Counted from the first letter of the stretch, positions 8,226 through 15,540 are shown. The stretch is 64,000 nt of DNA from JALYNX01 sp044867525 (GCA_044867525.1 JBIOVB010000024.1:5585-69584); one strand, 5' to 3'. The notes: generated by a model from the sequence alone, not told the origin. Translations and numbers: made by a program.

Positions 8226-8529
8226 TCAGGGTGCTGGCACCTGACAGTCGTCCATGGAACGAGCGCTGCCCTCGACCTCCCACAGCTCGGGTTCCGGAGC
8301 AGGAATCGGGTTGTCGTCGGTGGTCACGAAGCGCACCACGGCCCGGTACACGCCCTCGGCGTAAGCCTGGCGAAACTCGTCGGACATGGCCAGGGCCTCC
8401 TCGGTCGGGTTGGAGAGATAGGCGCCCTCGATAATCACCGCTGGCCCGGCGGCCAGTTTTCAGACCTTGCCGCTGAACCGTCCCGGGACCACGAATCAGA
8501 CGCTGGATCAGCGCTGTGCAGATCTCCAA
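8226..8529 (-). pseudogene. Decayed 3' fragment of an N-acetylmuramoyl-L-alanine amidase (Amidase_3)
   Basis: The frame ending at 8226 reads AVIIEGAYLSNPTEEALAM, then QAYAEGVYRAVVRFV, which is the C-terminal signature of Amidase_3 peptidoglycan amidases, including the Glu of IEGAYLSNP. About 80 codons in, the frame meets a TGA near 8463. Upstream, a different frame (to about 8529) continues with an amidase-like helix, LIQRLIRGPGTVQRQGLK. A frameshift and loss of the catalytic N-terminal domain explain this. It is a remnant, not a working gene. Confidence 0.7.
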
Positions 8530-8657
8530 GTCACTGTGTCAGATCCTGAAAGCCAAGTGACTGTTGGAAATTCGTCTGATCTGGCAACCGACGGGATTGA
8601 GCGTCTGATATGGCCTAGCATGCTCTGTATCGGCTGGTCTTCGCCGGACACCCCTGC

Positions 8658-8663
8658 GATAAT
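8658..8663 (+). promoter_or_regulatory. Putative -10 box of the tRNA-Arg gene
   Basis: GATAAT lies 11 nt before the tRNA 5' end, suitable for a short 5' leader. The -35 region is weak. Confidence 0.45.
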
Positions 8664-8674
8664 TGACGATTCCC

Positions 8675-8748
8675 GCGCCCGTAGCTCAATTGGATAGAGC
8701 GTCTGACTACGGATCAGGAGGTTGGGTGTTCGAGTCGCCCCGGGCGCG
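8675..8748 (+). tRNA. tRNA-Arg (anticodon ACG)
   Basis: A full cloverleaf can be drawn. Acceptor GCGCCCG (8675-8681) pairs with CGGGCGC (8741-8747). The anticodon stem TCTGA/TCAGG encloses loop CTACGGA with anticodon ACG. The T stem GGGTG/CGCCC encloses TTCGAGT. No CCA is encoded. The ACG anticodon is normally edited to ICG and reads CGU/CGC/CGA. The 3' half is duplicated at 10339-10381. Confidence 0.95.
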
Positions 8749-8749
8749 C
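8707..8749 (+). repeat. attL-like repeat (3' half of tRNA-Arg)
   Basis: This 43-bp stretch from the anticodon loop to just past the acceptor recurs at 10339-10381 with 41 of 43 identities (differences at 8739 C/T and 8743 G/A). It lies exactly at the tRNA 3' end, the common target of tyrosine integrases. Confidence 0.85.
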
Positions 8750-8834
8750 TGGCGAAATCCCATGCGGTGGCAGGGGATTTGACGTGTCCCGTGCTCGTTG
8801 AAGGCCCCGAGCGGGCCGACCTTTGGGAGCCATT

Positions 8835-8848
8835 CGTCCGATCGGACG
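8835..8848. promoter_or_regulatory. 14-bp perfect palindrome inside the insert
   Basis: CGTCCGATCGGACG is self-complementary and lies between the left repeat and the 3' end of the XRE-cupin gene. It could be an operator or an excision-related site; nothing decides this. Confidence 0.35.
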
Positions 8849-8905
8849 TCGTCGATTCGGGAGATCACCCGGCTGTTGACACCCCCGATGGGTGTGTCTT
8901 GCGGC

Positions 8906-9565
8906 TCAGCTCTCGTGAAGTCTGTGCAGATGGGCGATCTGCCCGTCTCGGTCGAAAACCATGATGAACTCTGCTGGTGTATCGATCGCATTGATGGAGT
9001 GGGGAGTCATGGTTGAGAACTCGGCCGCTTCCCCGGTGTCGACGATCACGAGTCTTTCGCCGAGGGTGAGCTCGAGCCGTCCGGAAAGTACGAACAGCCA
9101 GTCGTGACCAGGATGGATGCGCGGTTCAGGTCGCTGGGCTGTTGGTTCGAGTCGCATCTTGATGGCGGCGGTGCTGCTGGTTGGTCGGCTGAGCGGCCAG
9201 ATGGTTACGCCGGTCCATCCACTGGGAGCGGGGCGGATGATTATGTCGTGGTTCTCAGCCACGTCGAGGAGGGAGCTCACGTCTACGTCGAGTGCTTCGG
9301 CGAGGGCGATCAGGATGTCGAGGCTGATGGATCGTTTGCCGGTCTCGAGGCGACTGATCGTGGACGCGCTGAGATGGCTGCGTTCTGCAAGGTCGTCAAG
9401 GGACCAACCACGTGTCCGGCGCAGGCTTCGCAGACGGGCGCGAGCGGTGGTTTCAACATCGTCGAATCCGGTGATGCCGCCATGATTGCCTTGGCTTGCG
9501 AATCCCGCAAACCATCTTGCCCGTAATGGGGATGCCGCCGTAGCGTCGCAGCTATGAAGAACCAC
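8906..9565 (-). CDS. XRE-family regulator with C-terminal cupin domain
   Basis: The core of about 186 codons has an N-terminal HTH_3 (ARLRSLRRTRGWSLDDLAER, then LSASTISRLETGKRSISLDI) and a C-terminal cupin (HPGHDWLFVLSGRLELTLGE, then FSTMTPHSINAID). Such XRE-cupin proteins sense small ligands and regulate neighbouring catabolic or detoxification genes. No ATG, GTG or TTG lies close before the HTH. The nearest in-frame start is GTG 9565, which adds about 34 atypical residues and overlaps the first codons of the divergent methyltransferase. The true start is uncertain or degraded. It sits inside the tRNA-flanked insert. Confidence 0.75.
   Translation of the reverse strand: MVLHSCDATAASPLRARWFAGFASQGNHGGITGFDDVETTARARLRSLRRTRGWSLDDLAERSHLSASTISRLETGKRSISLDILIALAEALDVDVSSLLDVAENHDIIIRPAPSGWTGVTIWPLSRPTSSTAAIKMRLEPTAQRPEPRIHPGHDWLFVLSGRLELTLGERLVIVDTGEAAEFSTMTPHSINAIDTPAEFIMVFDRDGQIAHLHRLHES
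9541..9546 (+). promoter_or_regulatory. Putative -10 box TAGCGT for the methyltransferase
   Basis: TAGCGT ends 7 nt before ATG 9554, so the transcript is probably leaderless. The XRE-cupin protein divergent from it may bind here (inference). Confidence 0.4.
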
Positions 9566-10171
9566 ATGCGGCCGGGCGACTGGGACGAGCACTACCGAAA
9601 CCACGACCACCAGAGGTCGAGCGGTAAGCCCAACGAGGTGGTTGTGGCTGAGATGGCCGGAGAGCCTCCAGGTCGTGCGCTGGACGTTGGGTGCGGGGTG
9701 GGCAACGATGCGATCTGGCTGGCTTCGCAGGGCTGGAAGGTGACAGCAGTCGATATTTCGCAGGCGGCGCTCGATCTTGCCGCCAGCGCTGCAGACGACG
9801 CCAATGTCACCGTCGACTGGGCATGCGCCGATATCTCGACGGCTCCACCCGCAGCAGAAGAATATGACCTCGTCTCGGTCCAATATCCCGCACTGCGGCA
9901 TGACCCTGGCAACGGCGTGATTCGTTCGCTCCTTGATGCGGTGGTCAGAGGAGGCACGATCCTGTTCGTTGGCCATGGCCCCGAAAGCCACGAATACGCA
10001 CGGACCCAAGGCTTTGAACCCACCGATTACCTCGAGCCCGCTGACGTAGTCGCCCTCCTCGACGACAACTGGATCGTCGAGACCCACGAGACCCGTCCGC
10101 GCATCACACCAGCCGGCATCGGCTCGCCCGTCAGCCACGACACCGTTCTTCGGGCCCGCCGACGTCTCTGA
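9554..10171 (+). CDS. Class I SAM-dependent methyltransferase
   Basis: 205 aa. Motif I is LDVGCGVGNDAIWLASQG, followed by the acidic ribose contact VTAVDIS and the motif III-like VRGGTILFVGHGP. The layout resembles TehB/UbiE-type small-molecule methyltransferases, some of which confer resistance to metalloids or thiopurines; the substrate is unknown. The C-terminus ends with HDTVLRARRRL, typical of the subgroup that accompanies XRE-cupin regulators. It is the only enzyme gene within the tRNA-flanked insert, hence probably its cargo. Confidence 0.85.
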   Translation: MKNHMRPGDWDEHYRNHDHQRSSGKPNEVVVAEMAGEPPGRALDVGCGVGNDAIWLASQGWKVTAVDISQAALDLAASAADDANVTVDWACADISTAPPAAEEYDLVSVQYPALRHDPGNGVIRSLLDAVVRGGTILFVGHGPESHEYARTQGFEPTDYLEPADVVALLDDNWIVETHETRPRITPAGIGSPVSHDTVLRARRRL

Positions 10172-10338
10172 TACGCAGCCCCGCACGAGCGCGCATGTCG
10201 CCCTCTCCGCTGGGAGCCAAGTTGGGAGCCATTACTTGTGGAATCGTGTGGACGCCGGTGGACTTCGGCGGACCCAGAGTCCTGTAGCGCCAAGCGCAGG
10301 TGGACCGCCGTGGACGCCCATGGACGGCGCTTGGCCAT

Positions 10339-10381
10339 CTACGGATCAGGAGGTTGGGTGTTCGAGTCGCTCCGAGCGCGC
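10339..10381 (+). repeat. attR-like repeat (partial tRNA-Arg copy)
   Basis: 43 bp matching the 3' half of tRNA-Arg at 8707-8749, with two substitutions that fall in the T stem and the acceptor stem. The 5' half of a tRNA is absent, so this is an attachment duplicate and not a gene. Confidence 0.85.
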
Positions 10382-10406
10382 CAGGTAGAGCCGACAGGCA
10401 GGGTGA

Positions 10407-10412
10407 TACCGT
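10407..10412 (+). promoter_or_regulatory. Putative -10 box TACCGT for the alpha/beta hydrolase
   Basis: TACCGT ends 7 nt before ATG 10420, fitting the leaderless pattern seen elsewhere in the window. Confidence 0.4.
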
Positions 10413-10419
10413 CAGCCGG

Positions 10420-11235
10420 ATGCCGAGCGTCGACGTCAACGGGCTCGAGATCGCTTACCGACGCGCCGGCTCGGGGCCTCCGCTCGTCCTTGCCCACGGC
10501 GGGGGTTCGGACGGGCGCGAATGGCGAGCGCAGCTTGAGGGCCTGGCCGGTGAGCTCACAGTGGTCGCTTGGGACGAGCCCGGCTCAGGTGGCTCCGAAG
10601 ACCCGTCGAACGACTTTGGTCTCGCCGATTATGCGGATGCTTTCGCCGGCTTGATCGAGACGCTCGACCTCGCCCCCGCGCACATAGGCGGGCTCTCCTG
10701 GGGCGGGGTGGTCGCCCAGGAGACCTACCGCCGCCACGCAGACGTAGTACGGACGCTGATCCTCTGCGACACGTACGCGGGCTGGAAGGGATCACTGCCA
10801 GCTGAGGAGGTGGAGGCGCGCCTAGCGGGCGTGCTGGAGAGCCTGGACGCTCCTGAAGACCAGTTCCGGCCCGTGATCCCGGGGCTGTTCGCCGCAGCCC
10901 CGGGTCCCGAGGTTGTCGCCGAGCTCGCCCGGATCGAGGCCGACGCTCGCCCCCAGAGCTTCCGTCGACTGGTGACTGCGATCGCCGAGTGTGACCTGCG
11001 CGACCTGCTCCCGCGGATCGCGGTGCCGACCCTCCTTATCTGGGGCGAGGAGGACGCCCGCTCTCCGGTGGTGAGCGTGGCCAAGCAGTTCCACGATGCG
11101 ATCCCTGGCGCGGAGCTACGGCTGATCTCTGGCGCGGGCCACATGTCGAGCATGGAACGCCCTACCGAGTTCAACCGGGCAATCCTTGAGTTCACTCGGG
11201 CGCACGCCACGGGTGTCTTCAAGGCCGAGGCCTGA
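10420..11235 (+). CDS. Alpha/beta hydrolase
   Basis: 271 aa alpha/beta-hydrolase fold. The oxyanion region is LVLAHGGGSDGREW, the nucleophile elbow is GLSWGG (Ser near residue 97), the acid follows in LLIWGEEDARSP, and the catalytic His is in SGAGHMSSMERP. It belongs to the broad esterase/haloperoxidase-like group and its substrate is unknown. ATG 10420 is chosen because homologues start near IAYRRAGSGPPLVLAHG. The gene begins 38 bp after the right att-like repeat and is followed by a strong terminator. Confidence 0.88.
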   Translation: MPSVDVNGLEIAYRRAGSGPPLVLAHGGGSDGREWRAQLEGLAGELTVVAWDEPGSGGSEDPSNDFGLADYADAFAGLIETLDLAPAHIGGLSWGGVVAQETYRRHADVVRTLILCDTYAGWKGSLPAEEVEARLAGVLESLDAPEDQFRPVIPGLFAAAPGPEVVAELARIEADARPQSFRRLVTAIAECDLRDLLPRIAVPTLLIWGEEDARSPVVSVAKQFHDAIPGAELRLISGAGHMSSMERPTEFNRAILEFTRAHATGVFKAEA

Positions 11236-11240
11236 ACGCG

Positions 11241-11281
11241 GATCCGGGCGCACTTTGCGCGGCGCCCGGATCGATTCTTTT
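11241..11281 (+). terminator. Rho-independent terminator after the alpha/beta hydrolase
   Basis: The 11-bp perfect stem GATCCGGGCGC (11241-11251) / GCGCCCGGATC (11262-11272) has a 10-nt loop and is followed by GATTCTTTT. It sits between convergent genes. Confidence 0.85.
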
Positions 11282-11294
11282 CGGATGTTTCGGC

Positions 11295-11675
11295 TCAGGC
11301 TCCGAGCAGCGCCTTCTTCTGGGAGGCGAACTCCTCCTCGGTGAGCACGCCCTTCTCCTTCAAGGCTGCCAATTTGGCCAACTCGTCGGCCGTGGAGTCG
11401 GACCCTGCCACGTCCTGGATGTATTGCCGGGTCATCTTCTCCCGGGTCGCCATGTCGGCGGCAGCACGCTCCTGCATCGACCCGCCACGGGCGATCAGGT
11501 AGACGAGGGCACCCAGGAAGGGAAGGAAGATCAGGAACAGCGTCCACCCCGCCTTGGCCCAACCCCCCAGGTCCGGGCTGCGGAAGATGTCGGTGAACAG
11601 GCTGATCAACAGCCAGATCCACACAAAGAACAGGAAGAACCAGAGCATCGCCCAGAACAGGTCGAGCAAGGGCAT
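11295..11675 (-). CDS. Membrane protein with PLDc_N and SHOCT domains
   Basis: 126 aa. Two transmembrane segments (about residues 8-30 and 42-62) frame a phospholipase-D nuclease N-terminal (PLDc_N)-type region, GWAKAGWTLFLIFLPFLGAL. A SHOCT motif closes the protein: LAKLAALKEKGVLTEEEFAS. SHOCT motifs mediate oligomerisation; the family has no defined biochemical role. It is probably in the cytoplasmic membrane with the SHOCT tail in the cytosol. It is convergent with the hydrolase across the terminator. Confidence 0.85.
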   Translation of the reverse strand: MPLLDLFWAMLWFFLFFVWIWLLISLFTDIFRSPDLGGWAKAGWTLFLIFLPFLGALVYLIARGGSMQERAAADMATREKMTRQYIQDVAGSDSTADELAKLAALKEKGVLTEEEFASQKKALLGA

Positions 11676-11867
11676 CGTTTTTCTCCTATCTCATGCCCAG
11701 GGGCAGTTGGCGAGATTTCTCGTCAGGCTGAAACAAGGAGCGCCGGGTCGCGGCGATCTCATCTTTTTAGCCAGGAGGGGACTCTACGCGATCGGACCTC
11801 GGGTTGCGTTCGGAGGCCGGGCCAGAAGTCAGCGGTGGCCCGTAGTGGGGATCGTCCTGCCGGGGAC

Positions 11868-12116
11868 TCAGCCGACGGAGGGCAACCGGAAGACCACCGC
11901 TCGGAGGTCGGGACGCATACGGCTCCGCTGGTGCTTGCTCGACTGTGACCTGATCTGCGCCGGCATCGGGCCCGAGATCGGACCATCCTGCTCCAGGTAC
12001 TCATATGCGTGGGTGCCGCAGGCGAGCCCCTTGGAGATGATGAACCTGGCGGGTTTGCGGCAATCCATGCAGGTCGGTCGTCCCGAGCTAGTGCTTACCG
12101 TGGGGGTGGTGTTCAC
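11868..12116 (-). CDS. Small hypothetical protein with possible zinc-ribbon cysteines
   Basis: 82 aa from GTG 12116. The N-terminal third contains CMDCRKPARFIISKGLACGT followed by His, giving a C-x2-C and C-x2-H arrangement that could bind zinc. The C-terminal part is basic and featureless. No homologue is recognised and no clear ribosome binding site is visible. The rest of the 11676-12195 stretch holds nothing I can support. It may be a real small zinc protein or a chance frame. Confidence 0.4.
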   Translation of the reverse strand: MNTTPTVSTSSGRPTCMDCRKPARFIISKGLACGTHAYEYLEQDGPISGPMPAQIRSQSSKHQRSRMRPDLRAVVFRLPSVG

Positions 12117-12195
12117 GTTTAGAACATCGGCAGAAACTGGCCATCTCGCGAAGGACCAGAATCATCACACACAAAGTGACTAGTCAGGAGTCGTC

Positions 12196-12219
12196 ATGAT
12201 GGAAGAGCGCCGCTATTGA
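12196..12219 (+). other. Seven-codon leader ORF overlapping the next start
   Basis: AGGAG (12186-12190) precedes ATG 12196 by 5 nt. The frame reads MMEERRY and stops at TGA 12217-12219, which overlaps the TTG start of the next gene (TTGA). This could couple translation, or be chance. Confidence 0.4.
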
Positions 12220-12653
12220 ACCCGGTGGCCATGAAAGTGATGGCGACGGGCAACAAGGTCGCCGCCTGGCTGTACAAGCGGAGCGGCGGTCGCGTCGGGG
12301 GGAGCGCCCGAGGTGTTCCCGTCCTCCTCCTGACGGTGCCCGGTCGAACCACCGGAACTCCGAGGACCGTTCCCGTGGCCTACTTCGATCATGAAGGCGC
12401 CTATCTGGTGGCGGCCACCGCGGGCGGCTCCAAGAGAGATCCGCAATGGATCCGCAACCTCTCGGCGGTGGATCGGGCCGAGGTCCAGGTCGGCGAGAAG
12501 AAGCATTTGGTCGACGTTCGCATCGCCGAGGGTGCAGAGCGCGATCAGTTGTGGCGCGATGTGATAATCAGCCGCGCCCCATCCTTCGCCGGATATGAGG
12601 AGAAATCGGGCCAACGCCAGATCCCGATCGCTCTCCTCACCCCGCGGGGGTGA
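12216..12653 (+). CDS. Nitroreductase/deazaflavin-dependent oxidoreductase (Ddn/DUF385 family)
   Basis: 145 aa with the split-barrel flavin-binding fold of the deazaflavin-dependent nitroreductase family: KVAAWLYKRSGGRVGG, PVLLLTVPGRTTGTPRTVPV and GGSKRDPQWIRNLSA, which together form the cofactor pocket in that family. Members reduce quinones, nitro compounds or unsaturated ketones with reduced F420, so the organism probably makes F420. The start is TTG 12216, overlapping the stop of a short leader ORF; ATG 12231 is an alternative. It is followed 7 bp later by a winged-helix gene. Confidence 0.85.
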   Translation: MNPVAMKVMATGNKVAAWLYKRSGGRVGGSARGVPVLLLTVPGRTTGTPRTVPVAYFDHEGAYLVAATAGGSKRDPQWIRNLSAVDRAEVQVGEKKHLVDVRIAEGAERDQLWRDVIISRAPSFAGYEEKSGQRQIPIALLTPRG

Positions 12654-12660
12654 CCGCTTG

Positions 12661-13773
12661 GTGAAGGTCACCTGGAAGCAGGCCCTTGCCTGGAGAATGA
12701 AGCGGCATTTGCTGGACCCGGTCGGTGACACCTCGGTCCCCAACGTCGTGGCCCGCCTTTGCGGGGTGCAGGCCCAGGTGGCCTCATCCGCCGAGCTCGC
12801 GGTCCGGCTTCGTCGCTCGAAATCGAGCCCGGGGGAGGTGGGGCGCGCACTCTCCCGGGGGAGTCTGGTGAAGACATGGGCGATGCGGGGGACACTCCAC
12901 TTGCTCACCCCGGAGATCGGTCCTGCCTTCCTCTCGCTGATCGCCTCCGGTCGCTCGTGGGAGCGGCCGAGCTGGCAGAAGTACTTCGGGGTGTCTCCCG
13001 ACCAGATCCAAGGGCTCCGTGGAGCAACGCGTGAGGCTCTGAGCAACGGACCAATGACCAGGGAGGAGTTGATCAAGGCAGTCACCAAGACCCGAGGTCT
13101 GGGCCACATCGGTGACGCCCTCGGCTCGGGTTGGGGCACCCTGCTCAAACCGCTCGCTTGGCAGGGGGACCTCTGTTTCGGCCCCAGCAAGGGCAACCGA
13201 GTCACCTTCACCCTTCCCGAGGCGGCGAGCAAGCGGTGGCCCGGCGTCTTGACTACCGAGGAGGCGGCTCCCCTTGCCATCCTCGCTTACCTTTCCGCAC
13301 ACGGCCCCTCCACCGCCGACGCCTTCGGCAACTGGCTGGCCGGCGGCTGGTTCGGAAAGAGGCAGCTCCGCGCCTGGTTCGCCGAACTCGGTGATCAGTT
13401 GGCCGAGGTGGACGTCGAAGGGGAGCCCGCCTATTTGATGGCCGAGGATCTGGACGAGCTCGGGTCGACGAAACCCACGAAGACCGTGCGTCTGCTCGGG
13501 GGGTTCGATCAGTTCGTGTTGGCGCCGGGTACGGGCGACACCCATGTCGTTCTCGCAAAACGACGCCCCTCGGTGAGCAAGCAGAGCGGGTGGATCTCCC
13601 CCGTGGTGGTTTCGGGCGGCGCGGTCTCCGGCACCTGGGAGATGAGAGATAACCAGGTTGCGGTTTCCTGGTTCAAAGAGTCGCGACTCCCTCGACAACG
13701 CCTCGAGGAGGAGGTGGAAAGGCTGGGCCAGATCGTGGGGCGGTCGTTGGACATTCGAGTCGAGCGAGTCTGA
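12661..13773 (+). CDS. Winged-helix DNA-binding domain protein (HTH_42, AlkZ/YcaQ-like)
   Basis: 370 aa. It has the hallmark opening ALAWRMKRHLL, the QAQVASSAELAVRLR segment and the central MRGTLHLLTPE motif of the HTH_42 family. Other family marks are FGNWLAGGWFGKRQLRAWF and LLGGFDQFVLAPG. AlkZ-type members are DNA glycosylases that unhook interstrand crosslinks; a repair role is possible but not shown. I start at GTG 12661; the longer frame upstream overlaps the deazaflavin gene and encodes an atypical basic sequence. It is in an operon with the preceding gene. Confidence 0.85.
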   Translation: MKVTWKQALAWRMKRHLLDPVGDTSVPNVVARLCGVQAQVASSAELAVRLRRSKSSPGEVGRALSRGSLVKTWAMRGTLHLLTPEIGPAFLSLIASGRSWERPSWQKYFGVSPDQIQGLRGATREALSNGPMTREELIKAVTKTRGLGHIGDALGSGWGTLLKPLAWQGDLCFGPSKGNRVTFTLPEAASKRWPGVLTTEEAAPLAILAYLSAHGPSTADAFGNWLAGGWFGKRQLRAWFAELGDQLAEVDVEGEPAYLMAEDLDELGSTKPTKTVRLLGGFDQFVLAPGTGDTHVVLAKRRPSVSKQSGWISPVVVSGGAVSGTWEMRDNQVAVSWFKESRLPRQRLEEEVERLGQIVGRSLDIRVERV

Positions 13774-13814
13774 ATGATCCGCCCACTTCCGATGGGAAGC
13801 GGGACCGGTCGCCC

Positions 13815-13820
13815 TAGCCT
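13815..13820 (+). promoter_or_regulatory. Putative -10 box TAGCCT for the GNAT gene
   Basis: TAGCCT ends 9 nt before ATG 13830, so the message would have at most a few leader bases. Confidence 0.35.
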
Positions 13821-13829
13821 GCCCCGGTC

Positions 13830-14285
13830 ATGGTGGTCACCATCACCCCAGAGGTGCCCCACACCCGAGATGCCCGTGGGCTGATAGACGAGCTCGAAGA
13901 GGAGCTGGGTGGGGACATCTACCCGCCGGAGAGCCAGCACGGATACAGCATCGACAAGCTGATTACCGAAGGAGTCGCCTTTTACATGGTTCGCGTAGAG
14001 GGCGAGGCAGCCGGATGTGGTGGTGTCCAGATCTTTGGCGACTACGGCGAGCTGAAGCGGATGTACATCCGTCCCGAATTCCGGGGTCGGGGACTCGCTC
14101 GCCTGCTCGTGGATCGTCTCGCAGCTCACGCCAGGGAACAGGGTGCGCACCTCCTTCGTCTGGAGACCGGGATCTACCAGACCGATGCCATCCGCCTCTA
14201 CCAGGGCATGGGCTTCTACGAGATACCTCCGTTCGGTCCCTATGTGGTCGATCCCAACAGCGTCTATTACGAACGCGAGGCCTGA
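13830..14285 (+). CDS. GNAT-family N-acetyltransferase
   Basis: 151 aa with the GNAT fold. The acetyl-CoA binding motif A is KRMYIRPEFRGRGLARLLVD (R/Q-x-x-G-x-G/A), followed by LRLETGIYQTDAIRLYQGMGF, the conserved end of the fold. The N-terminal part carries EELGGDIYPPES. The acceptor substrate is not predictable; members acetylate amines on small molecules or proteins. It ends 4 bp from the convergent SLH/amidase gene. Confidence 0.9.
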   Translation: MVVTITPEVPHTRDARGLIDELEEELGGDIYPPESQHGYSIDKLITEGVAFYMVRVEGEAAGCGGVQIFGDYGELKRMYIRPEFRGRGLARLLVDRLAAHAREQGAHLLRLETGIYQTDAIRLYQGMGFYEIPPFGPYVVDPNSVYYEREA

Positions 14286-14289
14286 CCGG

Positions 14290-15483
14290 TCACGGCCAGA
14301 CCAGGTCCACCCCGCCGCTCGTGATCAGGTCGGTGACCGCCCGCTCCAAGGCGCCGGAATGGATGTCGTCCTCGAGATACCGGCCGGGGCAGGCAGTGGC
14401 CGCGTGGTCGCCGTGTCCCGCGATCGTCGAAGGGCTGACCCCGTAGTGCTCGGAGGCCCACGCCAGGACCGCAGTCAACGACTCGATCTGGGCCGAAGTT
14501 GGCGCTTCGAGCTCGAAGTTGCCCTCCAGCATCACCTGGAAATGCCCGTCGGTGTCGTAGGTCGTCGCCGTGTCTCCCCGGTAGCGAGGGTCTCGCCCCT
14601 CGTAGACAGTGCCATCGACTCCGATCACGATGTGATAGGCCAGATCTGGCCACCCCTGCCCATCCATGTGCGAGGCCTGATGAATCCGCATGAGTGCCGA
14701 CCCGCTGGCGGTCGGGCCGATCCCGGCGTGGTGGACGGTCAACCGGTCGATGGTGTGGGCCACCATGCGGCTCGTCTCGGCCGGCCGCGCTCCCCATTCC
14801 TCCCTGGCGACCACCGCGACAACCGGATGGGGGCGGGGGGGTGGCCTTGTCGCGGTGAGCCCTAGGGCGCGGGTGAGGAATGTCGCCATCTGGTCGCGTG
14901 TGACCTGACCCTGGGCACAGAATCGATCGTTCAGCGGGGGGTTGCACCCGACTGTGATCCCGGCGGCCGCGATCCGGTTGATGGCTTCCTCGAAAGCGAG
15001 GCCGTCGTCGTCGACGAAGTGGTCATCCTGGGTCGCGGGGTATCCGAAAGCCCGGGCCAGCATCGCCGCCATCTCACCCCGGCTCATTGCCTGGTCGGGG
15101 CAGAACCTATCGTTGCGTGGGGGGTTGCACCCGACAGTGATCCCGGCGGCAGCGATCCGGTTGATGGCCCCTTCGAACAGGTGCCCTTGGTCGTCATCGA
15201 ACCGATCGACGGCGGCCTCCGGAAGCCCGAGCGCCCGGGCAAGGAATGCCGCCATTTGGCCCCTGGTCACCGCCCGAGCCGGGCAGAATCGGGTGTTGCC
15301 CGGCGGGTTGCACCCCGTGGTCATCCCCGCGGCGGCGATGGCTTCTATCCCACCCTCGTGGGTGTTCCCGTCGTCGTCGATGAACGTGCCACCGGGTGGG
15401 AGCACCGCGAGCAGGAGGATGAGCGTGGTGGCGAGTAGGTGCACGGGACGAGAGTGAGCCACCGAGGCTAACCCCCGTTCCAC
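14290..15483 (-). CDS. Secreted SLH-like repeat protein with N-acetylmuramoyl-L-alanine amidase (PGRP) domain
   Basis: 397 aa. A signal peptide (hydrophobic VHLLATTLILLLAVLPPG) is followed by three repeats of about 60 residues, each with the pattern FxDDxGxxxExxIxxIAAAGI, then GCNPP and RFC, then RxxMAxxLxRALG. The C-terminal domain (about residues 215-397) is an Amidase_2/PGRP fold with zinc ligands in LTVHHAG and in GHGDHAATACPG. It probably cleaves the MurNAc-L-Ala bond of cell-wall peptidoglycan while the repeats anchor it to the envelope. GTG 15483 has GAGGAG upstream. A paralogous repeat array is at 17844. Confidence 0.9.
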   Translation of the reverse strand: MERGLASVAHSRPVHLLATTLILLLAVLPPGGTFIDDDGNTHEGGIEAIAAAGMTTGCNPPGNTRFCPARAVTRGQMAAFLARALGLPEAAVDRFDDDQGHLFEGAINRIAAAGITVGCNPPRNDRFCPDQAMSRGEMAAMLARAFGYPATQDDHFVDDDGLAFEEAINRIAAAGITVGCNPPLNDRFCAQGQVTRDQMATFLTRALGLTATRPPPRPHPVVAVVAREEWGARPAETSRMVAHTIDRLTVHHAGIGPTASGSALMRIHQASHMDGQGWPDLAYHIVIGVDGTVYEGRDPRYRGDTATTYDTDGHFQVMLEGNFELEAPTSAQIESLTAVLAWASEHYGVSPSTIAGHGDHAATACPGRYLEDDIHSGALERAVTDLITSGGVDLVWP

Positions 15484-15540
15484 GCTCTCCTCGTCGACGA
15501 CGCTTCACATCGGTGAAACAAGGGTGAAACACGATCTCGG

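Larger units (their letters stand above)
8707..10381. mobile_element. Remnant of an element integrated at tRNA-Arg(ACG)
   Basis: The segment is bounded by 43-bp direct repeats of the tRNA 3' end (8707-8749 and 10339-10381). It contains an XRE-cupin regulator and a divergent methyltransferase but no recognisable integrase, so it is either a deletion remnant or was mobilised in trans. Next to the right repeat lie TGGAC motifs at exact 10-bp spacing (10301, 10311, 10321, and also 10249, 10259), resembling helically phased integrase arm sites. An inverted repeat, GCCAAGCGC (10289-10297) and GCGCTTGGC (10327-10335), encloses part of them. Confidence 0.65.

Noticed and set aside
8707..8991. Minus-strand frame ending GDSNTQPPDP
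   Set aside because: Antisense translation of the intact tRNA gene, a common annotation artefact.
10131..10439. Minus-strand frame containing GATRTPNLLIRR
   Set aside because: This peptide is the usual false translation of the antisense strand of a tRNA-Arg 3' half; it marks the att repeat and is not a gene.
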